64,000 nucleotides of DNA from Actinoplanes lutulentus. Lineage in GTDB: Bacteria; Actinomycetota; Actinomycetes; Mycobacteriales; Micromonosporaceae. The notes beneath the pieces are model-generated. The model had not been told where the DNA came from and searched no databases. It saw only the letters and a list, made by a program, of their open reading frames with translations. This document shows, in pieces, positions 34,581-43,213 of this stretch. Location of the stretch: the NCBI RefSeq assembly GCF_003259845.1, contig NZ_QLMJ01000002.1, positions 310,001 through 374,000 of the forward strand. The letters are read 5' to 3'. How positions within the stretch are numbered: position 1 is the stretch's first letter; every line of letters begins with the position of its first letter. A program made the position numbers and the translations under genes.

Positions 34581-35228
34581 CTACTTTCCGCACTTCTTCC
34601 ACTGGACGCGGTAGACGGTGTTCAGCGACGCGTCGGTGGAGTCCATCGAGATGAAGCTGGTGAGCTTCTTCGAGTCCGACGTGCCACGGTTCACGCGCAA
34701 TTCGGTGTTGATGTTGAGGAACCGGCGGTCACCACAGTTCAGGAAGTTCAGCGAGGCGATTCCCACCTCGTCGGTGCGCTGCCAGTTGCCGTCCATCGGG
34801 CCCTTGAAAGGGTGCCGGGTACGCGTCGTCTGCGAATATCCCTGGAAGTAGTAACCGGCGTTCTGCTCGGCCCAGGCACCCTTCTGCAGGTTGGCGTAAC
34901 CGCGGTAGTCGGCTGTCGCGACCGCGAACGTGAATCCGTTCGGCACCTTGATGTCGAGCGCGAGCTGACAGTTCTTCCGGAAGTCCAGAGCCGAGGCCTC
35001 CGGGCCGACCTGCGCGGTGTACTCGGAGTACGAGACGGTGAAGGCCTTGTTGTCCTTCGACACCGTGATGGCCGCTGTGCCGTCCGGGCAGCCCGAGCCG
35101 TTGGCCTTGACCACGTCGATGATCATCATCTCGTCGGGTGTCGGGTTGCCCGCCGGCGCTGCCTGGACCGGCGCGGCCATGGCCAGTGCGCCGAACATCG
35201 CCGCCCCCGCGGTGAGCGTACGCAACAT
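34581..35228 (-). CDS. Secreted DUF4360 protein
   Basis: A 215-residue exported protein. A Sec signal peptide covers about residues 1-23 (LRTLTAGAAMFGALAMAAPVQA). The mature part has four Cys (SGCPDG, KNCQLALDI, LNCGDRR, KKCGK), which probably form two disulfides, as in the DUF4360 family. The start is ATG 35228 with GGAG upstream; the longer frame from 35309 would bury the signal peptide. The 205-bp upstream region is less GC-rich than the surroundings, as promoters are. The function of the family is unknown. Confidence 0.9.
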   Translation of the reverse strand: MLRTLTAGAAMFGALAMAAPVQAAPAGNPTPDEMMIIDVVKANGSGCPDGTAAITVSKDNKAFTVSYSEYTAQVGPEASALDFRKNCQLALDIKVPNGFTFAVATADYRGYANLQKGAWAEQNAGYYFQGYSQTTRTRHPFKGPMDGNWQRTDEVGIASLNFLNCGDRRFLNINTELRVNRGTSDSKKLTSFISMDSTDASLNTVYRVQWKKCGK

Positions 35229-35433
35229 GAGAATTACTCCGTTCGTAAGGAATCCATTAGGCGAAACCGGAGAATTGTTCGCCGAGAAGGATTCTTCAAT
35301 TGTTCCCATTTCTCACCATAGTGATTTCGCGGAACCGCATGGCCAGGCCGGGAAACAGTCGAACGGAAGTCCGGTAAAGGCGACCATTAGCACCTGATAT
35401 CCCGGATTCCCGCATGCGAACGAGAAAAGTGTG

Positions 35434-37605
35434 CTATCCGCCGAGCCGCCGGGTCAGCGCGGTGTGCCGGCGGCCGGCGCTGACCGTGCGGACCGCGGCG
35501 GCCAGGGCCCGGCGCGAGCCGACCAGCACGACCAGCTTCTTGGCCCGGGTGATCGCGGTGTAGAGCAGGTTCCGCTGCAGCATCATCCAGGCGCTGGTGG
35601 TCAGCGGGATCACCACGGCCGGGTACTCCGACCCCTGCGAACGGTGGATCGTGATGGCGTACGCGTGGGCCAGCTCGTCCAACTCGTCGAAGTCGTACTC
35701 GATGACTTCGTCCTCGTCCGTGCGTACCGTCAGGGTCTGCTCTTCGGGCGAAAGCCCGGTGACGACGCCGACGGTGCCGTTGAAGATGCCTGCCGCGCCC
35801 TTGTCGTAGTTGTTCCGGATCTGGGTGACCTTGTCGCCAACCCGGAAGACCCGGCCGCCGACCCGCTTTTCCGGCAGGCCCTCGCGGCCCGGGGTGAGGT
35901 GCTGCTGGAGCAGGCCGTTGAGTGCGCCGGCGCCGGCCGGGCCGCGGTGCATCGGGGCGAGGACCTGCACGTCGCGGCGCGGGTCGAGGCCGAACTTGCG
36001 GCCGATCCGGTTGCAGACCACGTCGACGGTGAGCGCCGCGGCCTCCTCGGTGTCGTCGCAGGGGAAGAGGAAGAAGTCGCGCATCCCGTCGAAGACCGGC
36101 GGCCGGCCCTGGTTGATCCGGTGCGCGTTGGTGACGACGCCGCTCTGCGCGGCCTGCCGGAAGATCTGGGTGAGCCGCACCCGGGGGATCGCGTCGGCGG
36201 CGAGCAGGTCGCGCAGCACCTCGCCGGCGCCGACCGAGGGCAGCTGGTCGACGTCGCCGACGAGCAGCAGGTGCGCGCCCGGCGGGACCGCCTTGACCAG
36301 CTTGTTCGCCAGGATCAGGTCGAGCATGCTGGCTTCGTCGACGACGATCAGGTCGGCGTCGAGGGGGTTGTCCCGGTCGTACGTCGCCTCGCCGCCCGGC
36401 TGGAGCTTGAGCAGCCGGTGCACGGTGGCGGCGGGGTGGCCGGTCAGCTCGGCGAGGCGTTTCGCGGCCCGGCCGGTCGGCGCGACCAGCACGATCTTGG
36501 CCTGTTTCGCGGCGGCGAGCTCGACGATCGAGCGGACCGTGAAGCTCTTGCCGCAGCCGGGTCCGCCGGTGAGCACCGCGACCTTGGAGGTGAGGGCGAG
36601 CCGGACGGCCTGTTCCTGCTCGGTGGCGAGGTCGGTGCCGGTGCGTTTGTGCAGCCAGGCGAGGGCTTTGGTCCAGTCGACGCCGGTAAACGACGGCAAC
36701 TTATCCGATTTATCGGATAAAAGCCTTAAAAGCGATGAGGCCAGCGACTGCTCGGCCCGGTGGAAGGGCACCAGGTAGATCTCATCGTCCTCCCGGACGA
36801 CGCCCTCCTCCTCGACGAGTTCAGCGAGACACGCGGGGAGCAGAGACCCGGGAACATCGAGGATCTTCGCTGCCTCCTCCATCAAGGCGCCGGCCGGCAA
36901 GAAACAGTGCCCGTTGTCCGTCGCCTGCGACAGCGTGTACTGCAACCCCGCCTTCACCCGTTCCGGGCTATCGTGCGGGATCCCGACCGCCTGCGCGATC
37001 GTGTCCGCCGTCTTGAAGCCGATGCCCCACACGTCCGACGCCAGCTTGTACGGCGAGTTCTTCACCACCGCGATGGACGCGTCGCCGTACTTCTTGAAGA
37101 TCCGCACGGCGATCGAGGTGGACACCCCGACCCCTTGGAGGAAGACCATCACCTCCTTGATCGCCTTCTGCTCGGCCCAGGCCGAGGTGATCTTCTTGGT
37201 GCGTTTCGGGCCGAGGCCGGCCACCTCGATGAGCCGGTCCGGCGACTCCTCGATGATCTCCAGGGTCTCCAGTCCGAAGTGGTCCACGATCCGCTCGGCG
37301 AAGACCGGCCCGATACCCTTGACCAGCCCGGATCCCAGATAGCGCCGGATGCCCTGGATGGTGGCCGGCAGTACGGTCGTGTACGAGATCACCTCGAACT
37401 GCCGCCCGTACTGCGGGTGCGAGGACCACCAGCCGCTCAGCCGCAGGCTCTCGCCGGGCTGTGCGCCGAGCAGCGCGCCGACCACGGTGAGCAGGTCCGA
37501 TCCGTGGCCGGTGGCGACCCGGGCCACGGTGTATCCGGTGTCCTCGTTCACATAGGTGAGTCGTTCGAGCACCGCTTCCAGAACATGGGGGGAGGCCTTC
37601 GACAC
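35434..37605 (-). CDS. recD2: RecD2-type ATP-dependent DNA helicase
   Basis: A 723-residue SF1B 5'-3' helicase. The N-terminal OB-like region (about 1-100) and tandem helix-hairpin-helix motifs (GLVKGIGPVFAERI; LIEVAGLGPKRTKKI) are typical of RecD2. The motor has Walker A GGPGCGKS, Walker B IVVDEASM, LLVGDVDQLPSVG, and a C-terminal UvrD-like motif AYAITIHRSQGSEYPAVV with YTAITRAKKLV. There are no RecB or RecC partners, so it acts alone in genome maintenance. GTG 37605 is preferred because family homology begins just after it; the frame reaches another GTG at 37662 next to the divergent gene. Confidence 0.93.
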   Translation of the reverse strand: MSKASPHVLEAVLERLTYVNEDTGYTVARVATGHGSDLLTVVGALLGAQPGESLRLSGWWSSHPQYGRQFEVISYTTVLPATIQGIRRYLGSGLVKGIGPVFAERIVDHFGLETLEIIEESPDRLIEVAGLGPKRTKKITSAWAEQKAIKEVMVFLQGVGVSTSIAVRIFKKYGDASIAVVKNSPYKLASDVWGIGFKTADTIAQAVGIPHDSPERVKAGLQYTLSQATDNGHCFLPAGALMEEAAKILDVPGSLLPACLAELVEEEGVVREDDEIYLVPFHRAEQSLASSLLRLLSDKSDKLPSFTGVDWTKALAWLHKRTGTDLATEQEQAVRLALTSKVAVLTGGPGCGKSFTVRSIVELAAAKQAKIVLVAPTGRAAKRLAELTGHPAATVHRLLKLQPGGEATYDRDNPLDADLIVVDEASMLDLILANKLVKAVPPGAHLLLVGDVDQLPSVGAGEVLRDLLAADAIPRVRLTQIFRQAAQSGVVTNAHRINQGRPPVFDGMRDFFLFPCDDTEEAAALTVDVVCNRIGRKFGLDPRRDVQVLAPMHRGPAGAGALNGLLQQHLTPGREGLPEKRVGGRVFRVGDKVTQIRNNYDKGAAGIFNGTVGVVTGLSPEEQTLTVRTDEDEVIEYDFDELDELAHAYAITIHRSQGSEYPAVVIPLTTSAWMMLQRNLLYTAITRAKKLVVLVGSRRALAAAVRTVSAGRRHTALTRRLGG

Positions 37606-37664
37606 GCTGATATGGTGCCTCGTGCTCTGGAACGTGACCACGGCAGGGCATAGCGTGATCACTC

Positions 37665-38639
37665 ATGGCGCTGTTTGACTTTCCACTCCACGAATTGCGC
37701 ACGTACCGTCCCTCTCACCCCGAACCGGCTGGTTTCGATACCTTCTGGTCCGGCACCCTCGCGTCCGCCCGCCGCGCCGCCATCCCGCCCAAGGTGGCCG
37801 AGGTGGACACCCCGCTGCGCGGCATCACCACGTACGACGTGACGTTCAGCGGGTACGCCGGCCAGCCGGTGAAAGCCTGGCTGAACCGCCCGGCGGGCAG
37901 CACCGGCCCGCTGCCGGTCGTCGTCGAGTTCATCGGTTACGGCGGCGGCCGCGGCCTGCCGATCGACTGGCTCGTCTGGGCCAGCGCCAGTTTCGCCCAC
38001 CTGATCATGGACACCCGCGGTCAGGGCGGCAGCTGGCGCGGCGGGGACACCCCCGACCCGGACGAGTCCGGCGCCGGCCCGTCGTCACCCGGTTTCCTCA
38101 CCCGGGGCGTGCAGGCGCCGGAGTCGTTCTACTACCGGCGGCTGATCACCGACGCGGTGCGTGCCGTGGAGACCGCGGCCGAACTGCCCGGCGTGGACGC
38201 GTCCCGGATCGTCGTGACCGGCAAGAGCCAGGGCGGAGCACTGTCGCTCGCCACCGCCGGTCTGGTGCCCGACCTGGTGTCGGCGGTGGTGTCGGCCGTG
38301 CCGTTCCTCTGCGACATCCGCCGGGCCGTCACGGTCACCGACATCAACCCGTACGCCGAGGTGGTCCGGTTCCTGCGGACGAACCCGCACCTGGCGGAGA
38401 AGACGCTGAACACGCTCGACCACGTCGACGCGGTGCACTTCGCCCGGCGGGTCACCGCGCCGGCGCTGCTGTCGGTCGGCCTGATGGACGACGTCTGCCC
38501 GCCGTCCGGGGTGTTCGGCGCGTACAACGCGATCCCCGGCGAGAAGCGGATCGAGGTCTACGAGTGGGACGGCCACGAGGGCGGCCGCACGTACTTCGAC
38601 ACCCTCGCGCTGGAGTTCGTCGACGCCATCGTGCGATGA
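37665..38639 (+). CDS. CE7 acetylxylan esterase / cephalosporin-C deacetylase
   Basis: A 324-residue cytoplasmic alpha/beta hydrolase of carbohydrate esterase family 7. The signature MDTRGQG (115-121), nucleophile S188 in GKSQGG, D275/D276 in GLMDDVCPP and H304 in WDGHEGG form the expected triad. It would remove acetyl groups from imported xylo-oligosaccharides, which fits the GH10 xylanase about 9 kb away, though they are not in one operon. The start ATG 37665 is close to the divergent RecD2 gene. A hairpin terminator follows the stop. Confidence 0.93.
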   Translation: MALFDFPLHELRTYRPSHPEPAGFDTFWSGTLASARRAAIPPKVAEVDTPLRGITTYDVTFSGYAGQPVKAWLNRPAGSTGPLPVVVEFIGYGGGRGLPIDWLVWASASFAHLIMDTRGQGGSWRGGDTPDPDESGAGPSSPGFLTRGVQAPESFYYRRLITDAVRAVETAAELPGVDASRIVVTGKSQGGALSLATAGLVPDLVSAVVSAVPFLCDIRRAVTVTDINPYAEVVRFLRTNPHLAEKTLNTLDHVDAVHFARRVTAPALLSVGLMDDVCPPSGVFGAYNAIPGEKRIEVYEWDGHEGGRTYFDTLALEFVDAIVR

Positions 38640-38644
38640 CGAAT

Positions 38645-38672
38645 GGCCCGGACCGCAGAGGCGGTCCGGGCC
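38645..38672. terminator. Hairpin terminator between convergent genes
   Basis: A perfect 12-bp stem (38645-38656 with 38661-38672) closes an AGAG loop just after the esterase stop and before the convergent YggT gene. There is no T-run, as is common in actinobacteria. It can serve both strands. Confidence 0.75.
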
Positions 38673-38687
38673 AGAAACGTCAGGAAA

Positions 38688-38957
38688 CTAGATCAGCGCG
38701 CGGAGAATGCCGATCGCCAGGAAGACCAGGATGAACGACAGGTCGATCGAGACACCGCCGACCCGCAGCGGCGGGATGAGCCGCCGGACCGGGGCCAGGA
38801 TCGGCTCGGTCACCGTGTAGACCGCGCTCATCGCCTTGGAGCGGATCGAGCCGGGCATGGCCGGACCCGCCAGGGCGACGCTCCAGTCGAGGACCGCACG
38901 GGCGATCAGCAAGAACTGGACCACGAGCAGAACCAGACCGACAAGAGCGAGAAGCAT
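38688..38957 (-). CDS. YggT family membrane protein
   Basis: An 89-residue protein with two hydrophobic segments (about 2-22 and 68-88) around a conserved hydrophilic centre VTEPILAPVRRLIPP, the YggT signature. Such proteins are usually encoded near sepF and division genes in actinobacteria and are linked to cell-envelope or osmotic functions. Here the gene stands alone, convergent to an esterase, so its role is unclear. Confidence 0.9.
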   Translation of the reverse strand: MLLALVGLVLLVVQFLLIARAVLDWSVALAGPAMPGSIRSKAMSAVYTVTEPILAPVRRLIPPLRVGGVSIDLSFILVFLAIGILRALI

Positions 38958-39037
38958 CGCCGAACCTCCAACTGCGGGGTGTGTGCCTTAACTATGAGTC
39001 GGCTTCCTGTGTGCTTCCTTTACGTTTCCTGAGCCAG

Positions 39038-39862
39038 CTAGTTGAAGTGCTGCGGGTGCGGACCGGTGCGCCCGTCCCGCTCCAGGCCGTCGATCTCGGC
39101 GATCTCGGCCGGGGTCAGCTCGAAATCGAAGATCGCCAGGTTCTCCCGGATCCGGGACGGCGTGACCGACTTCGGGATCACCACGCGGCCCTGCTGCACG
39201 TGCCAGCGCAGCACCACCTGGGCCGGCGACCGGTCGTGCGTCGCCGCGATCGAGGTCACCCGCGGGTCGTCGAGCACGCCGGCCTGGGCGAGCGGGCTCC
39301 ACGCCTCGGTGACCACACCCAGCTCGGCGCCGGCCGCCTGCACCGCACGCTGCTGCAGCGCGGGATGCACCTCGATCTGGTTCACCGCCGGAACGGTGCC
39401 GCCGAGATCCGCCACGGCGCGCAGGTGTTCCGGGAAGAAGTTGGAGACGCCGATGGCGCGTACCCGCTTCTGCTCGTAGAGCGTCTCCAGCGCCCGCCAG
39501 GTGTCCAGGTACTTCTCGTGCTTCGGCGTCGGCCAGTGGATCAGGTACAGATCCAGGTGGTCGAGCCCGAGCCGCGCCAGGCTCGCGTCGAACGCGCGCA
39601 GCGCCTCGTCGTACCCCTGATCGCTGTTCCACACCTTGGTGGTGATGAACAGCTCGTCGCGCGGGATCCCGGCGTCGCGCAGAGCGGCGCCGACACCCGC
39701 CTCGTTGCCGTAGACAGCCGCCGTGTCGATGCTGCGGTAACCCGCCTCCAGCGCGCTGGTGACCGCGGCGGCCGTGTCCGCCTCGGGGATCTGGAAGACG
39801 CCGTAGCCGATCTGCGGCATGGTGATGCCGTTGTTGAGAGTGAGGACTGGCGTGTCAGCCAT
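39038..39862 (-). CDS. Aldo/keto reductase (2,5-diketo-gluconate reductase type)
   Basis: A 274-residue NADPH-dependent AKR5-like enzyme. The catalytic tetrad is visible in SIDTAAVYGNE (Asp, Tyr), ITTKVWN (Lys) and LIHWPTP (His), and IPKSVTPSRIREN is the NADPH phosphate-binding segment. The start is ATG 39862 with a GGAGG 9 bases upstream; the longer frame to 39985 is not supported. It should reduce small aldehydes or ketones; the natural substrate cannot be read. Confidence 0.93.
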   Translation of the reverse strand: MADTPVLTLNNGITMPQIGYGVFQIPEADTAAAVTSALEAGYRSIDTAAVYGNEAGVGAALRDAGIPRDELFITTKVWNSDQGYDEALRAFDASLARLGLDHLDLYLIHWPTPKHEKYLDTWRALETLYEQKRVRAIGVSNFFPEHLRAVADLGGTVPAVNQIEVHPALQQRAVQAAGAELGVVTEAWSPLAQAGVLDDPRVTSIAATHDRSPAQVVLRWHVQQGRVVIPKSVTPSRIRENLAIFDFELTPAEIAEIDGLERDGRTGPHPQHFN

Positions 39863-40684
39863 GCGATTCGCCTCCGGGTTGCGTTGCGGTGCCCTAACGC
39901 TTACCCCGAAACCCACATGATCAACAACGCTTTCCGGCAAGCCGCCTCGCGGCCCAGGGTGGTGGGCGCGGCGGGTGCGGCGCATCCATCCCGGGAGATT
40001 CAGAGATCAACCCCTTTTTGGTACGCGTAACCGCAAGCGCCAGTCCGCCCCCGGAGGGCACACGGCTCCCGCAGACAGCGAAAGCTCGCGCCGTCACGGC
40101 AGACTTGCCGCCGGCGGGAGGGTGGCCAATGGGCGCGCCGGTCGGCTCGCCGCCGGCTCGGTGGGTGGCAGTGGGCGCGCTCACCGGCTCGCCGCCGGGT
40201 CTGCGGCGGCGGCTCCGGGGTCGCCGGGTGCTGGTGAGGAGGCTGCGGCGGAGCCGGCAGGGTGCGATGCCGCCGGTCGGGCCGTGCTGCTCCAGGCGAG
40301 TCCGGGCGGGGGTGGGCCTGACTCGGCGGGGGAAGTGAACAGGTCGGGGGATGGTCAGGGCGGTGGGGGCGCGGTCAGCTGGATGGGGAACCGGCTGCCG
40401 CGCGGGTGGGCTCACAACCCGACCAGCCGTCGGGTGGCGCCCGGTCTGCGTCTGACCGGTGGGCTTCCCGAGGCCGCCGGCGCCGGTACGGGCGCTGGTG
40501 GCCGGACCCGGGGAAGCAGTCGGCCTGACGGAGGGTCAGGGGGCTTGGTTTCCGGCGGTGGGGTCGTGCTCCGGGATCCGGCAACCGGCATCGCCTCGGC
40601 TCGATTCATGGCGCTCATTATTGATGACCGTGCATCCGATGCAAGCATCTTGCCTTCGCTTTAACTACGCGGAAACAAGTTTCC
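39863..40684. other. 820-bp gap without a convincing gene
   Basis: Long open frames exist in both directions, but they encode low-complexity Gly/Ala/Arg or Pro/Arg strings with no start signal or domain. The gap includes a 26-bp direct repeat (GGGCGCGC....GGCTCGCCGCCGG at 40131 and 40173, with four differences). The last 100 bases before 40685 are less GC-rich. Confidence 0.5.
40131..40198 (+). repeat. 26-bp imperfect direct repeat in a gene-free gap
   Basis: Copies at 40131-40156 and 40173-40198 share GGGCGCGC and GGCTCGCCGCCGG, with four differences between them. The meaning is unknown; this may only reflect biased composition. Confidence 0.4.
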
Positions 40685-42145
40685 TCAGAACGGGTAGATC
40701 GGCGGCTTGTCACGCACGGTGACCCAGCGGGTCTCGGTGAACGCTTCGACGTTGGCGGCCGGGCCACCGAAGCGTGAACCGGTTCCGGAGGCCGCCACCC
40801 CGCCGAACGGACTGTTCGCCTCGTCGCTGACGGTTTGATCATTGATGTGCACGATGCCGGACGGTACCCGGTCGGCGAGCGCGAGGCCCTTCATGACGTC
40901 GCGCGTGATGATGCCCAGTGACAGACCGTACTCGCTGGCGGTGGCGAGCCGGACCGCCTCCTCCTCGTCGGAGAACCGCAGCACCGGCGCGACCGGACCG
41001 AAGATCTCCTCGACGAACGCGGGCGTGTCGTCGGCGACGTCGGCGAGCACGGTGGGGGAGTAGAAGAGATCACGATAGGTGCCGCCGGCCGCGATCCGGG
41101 CGCCGTAACCGGCCGAGCGGGTCACCACACTGTGGATCTTGTCGCGCTGGGCGGCGTCGATGATCGGGCCGAGCACGACGGTCTCCCGGGCCGGGTCGCC
41201 GACCGGCAGGGCGTTCGCCTTCGCGGCGAGCCGCTCCACGAAATCGTCGTAGAGCCGCTCGTGCACCAGGTGCCGCCCGGTCGTCATGCAGATCTGGCCC
41301 TGATGGAACCAGGAGCCGAACGACGCCGCGTTCACCGCCGCCTCGACGTCCGCGTCGTCCAGCACGATCAGCGCCGAGTTGCCGCCGAGCTCCAGGTGGG
41401 CCCGCTTGAGGTGCTCACCGGCGAGCGCGCCGACCCGGCGGCCGGCCGCGGTCGAGCCGGTGAACGAGATGACCCGGACCAGGTGGTGGACCACCAGGGC
41501 CTCGCCGACGGCGGCGCCGCCCGGCAGCACCTGGAGGACACCCGGCGGCAGCCCGGCCTCCTCGAAGATCCGGGCCAGCGTGACCCCACCGGTGACCGCG
41601 GTACGCGGATCCGGCTTGAGGATCACCGCGTTGCCGAGCGCCAGAGCCGGCGCGACCGAGCGGATCGCCAGGATGATCGGCACGTTGAACGGGGCGATCA
41701 CCGACACCACGCCGGCCGGCACCCGCCGGGCCATCGACAGGCGCGGCTCCTCGCTGGGCAGCAGTTCGCCGTACGGGCGGGACGGCAGCGCGGCGGCCTC
41801 GTAACACTCCTGCTCGGCGGTGTGCAGGGCGAACCCGGCCATCGGCGGGATCGCGCCGACCTCGCGGACGTTCCAGCCGCTGATCTCCTCGGCGTGCTCG
41901 GCCCAGAGCTGTCCGGCCCGGCGCAGCACCGCGGCCCTTGCGGTGTGCGGGGTGGCGGCCCAGGCCCGCTGCGCCTCGGCGGCGGCGCGGGCGGCCTCGT
42001 CGACGTCGGCCGGGGTGGCCTGCCCGATCCGGCCGAGCACGGCGCCGGTCGCGGGTTCGACGACGTCGTACCCGTCGCCACGGCCCGGCCGCCAGGCCCC
42101 GCCGATGAAGATGTTGCCGGTCCAGGTCTTCTCGTCGAGGAGCAT
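40685..42145 (-). CDS. Aldehyde dehydrogenase (benzaldehyde/vanillin type)
   Basis: A 486-residue NAD(P)-dependent aldehyde dehydrogenase. The catalytic Cys is in HQGQICMTTGRH, the general-base Glu in LELGGNSALIVL, and the cofactor loop is FTGSTAAGRRV. The C-terminal region IVHINDQTVSDE..PFGGV is characteristic of aromatic aldehyde dehydrogenases. The start is ATG 42145. It faces the IclR gene on the same strand and resembles the aldehyde dehydrogenase at 43214, so the locus likely handles aromatic or related aldehydes. Confidence 0.92.
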   Translation of the reverse strand: MLLDEKTWTGNIFIGGAWRPGRGDGYDVVEPATGAVLGRIGQATPADVDEAARAAAEAQRAWAATPHTARAAVLRRAGQLWAEHAEEISGWNVREVGAIPPMAGFALHTAEQECYEAAALPSRPYGELLPSEEPRLSMARRVPAGVVSVIAPFNVPIILAIRSVAPALALGNAVILKPDPRTAVTGGVTLARIFEEAGLPPGVLQVLPGGAAVGEALVVHHLVRVISFTGSTAAGRRVGALAGEHLKRAHLELGGNSALIVLDDADVEAAVNAASFGSWFHQGQICMTTGRHLVHERLYDDFVERLAAKANALPVGDPARETVVLGPIIDAAQRDKIHSVVTRSAGYGARIAAGGTYRDLFYSPTVLADVADDTPAFVEEIFGPVAPVLRFSDEEEAVRLATASEYGLSLGIITRDVMKGLALADRVPSGIVHINDQTVSDEANSPFGGVAASGTGSRFGGPAANVEAFTETRWVTVRDKPPIYPF

Positions 42146-42240
42146 GCGCCCGCCCTCTCTGCGTGCTGGGGTTCGCCGACGCTATGCCCATGTTTCCGGC
42201 AGATCAACGGAGTGTTCGGCTCACTGAAACGCCGTTCCGG

Positions 42241-43050
42241 TTATCGGTACCCCAGGCGGTTCGAGATCTCGGCGGCGCTGTGCCGCAGCGGGCGCTCCAG
42301 CCGGCTCACCACCGCGTCGGCCGTGGTCGACCAGACCGTCAGGTGCACCGCGATGTTGATCGCCGCGACCACCCGCCCGGTCCGGTCGCGTACCGGCGCC
42401 GCCACCGACCGCAGCCCGGCCGCCAGCTCCTCGTCGTTGACCGCCACGCCGCTCTGCCGGATCCGGGCCAGGGCCGCGGTCAGCTGCTCCCGGTTGGTCA
42501 GCGTCTTCGGCCCGCGCCGGGCGAAGTCGGTACGGTCCAGCAGCCCGCGCAGCACGGCCGGCTCCTGGTACGCGAGCAGCACCTTCCCCATCGACGTGCA
42601 GTACGCCGGCAGCCGCGACCCGACGTGCAGGTTCAGCGCCATCGCGAGCCCGCCGCTGGACCGGCAGCTGCGCCGGCGCTCGACGTAGATGATGTCGGTG
42701 CCGTCCAGCACCGCCATGCTCACCGTGTACCCGGTCTCGTCGGCGAGCGCCTGCAGGTACGGCGCTGCCGCCCGGTTGATCTCCAAGGCGTTGATCGCGG
42801 CGAATCCGAGGTCGACGACGCGCGGCCCGAGCGAGTACTTCTTCGTCTCCGGGTCCTGCTGCAGGTACCCGAGCCGGGCCAGCGTCGCCACGTACCGGTA
42901 CGTGGTGCTCTTGTTCAGCGCGACGGCCCGGGACACCTCGGCGATGCCGAGCACCGGCGTCGTCTCGGTGAACGTCGACAGGATTCCCAGCCCGCGTTCG
43001 AGCGACTGGGAGAAGCCGCTGCTCGTGGTGCTGTCCTCATCGACGGCCAT
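42241..43050 (-). CDS. IclR-family transcriptional regulator
   Basis: A 269-residue regulator. The winged helix-turn-helix spans about residues 15-75 (LGIAEVSRAVALNKSTTYRYVATLARLGYLQQD). The C-terminal effector domain has the IclR pattern YCTSMGKVLLAY and AINIAVH. I chose ATG 43050; the longer frame to 43545 runs through the divergent dehydrogenase gene. It lies between two aldehyde dehydrogenase genes and is divergent from one of them across a 163-bp region, so it probably controls aldehyde or aromatic acid catabolism there. Confidence 0.92.
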   Translation of the reverse strand: MAVDEDSTTSSGFSQSLERGLGILSTFTETTPVLGIAEVSRAVALNKSTTYRYVATLARLGYLQQDPETKKYSLGPRVVDLGFAAINALEINRAAAPYLQALADETGYTVSMAVLDGTDIIYVERRRSCRSSGGLAMALNLHVGSRLPAYCTSMGKVLLAYQEPAVLRGLLDRTDFARRGPKTLTNREQLTAALARIRQSGVAVNDEELAAGLRSVAAPVRDRTGRVVAAINIAVHLTVWSTTADAVVSRLERPLRHSAAEISNRLGYR

Positions 43051-43213
43051 GCCGCATCGTAACGTCGCGTTCGACTCTGTGAAACACGCTGCGCTCGCGT
43101 CCGCGCTGCTCGCGCTCCTGCTGCCGCCCCTGTTCCCGCCCTGTTCCCGCCGCGTGGCCTGTCGCATTTCGGCAGTCTCCGGCTGTTGCCGGTCGGCTAC
43201 CATCTGCAGCGCG

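Noticed and set aside
39975..40664. 229-codon plus-strand frame (and a 164-codon minus-strand frame) in the 40-kb gap
   Set aside because: There is no ribosome site, the composition is extremely biased, and no conserved domain is visible. It is open because stop codons are rare in very GC-rich DNA.
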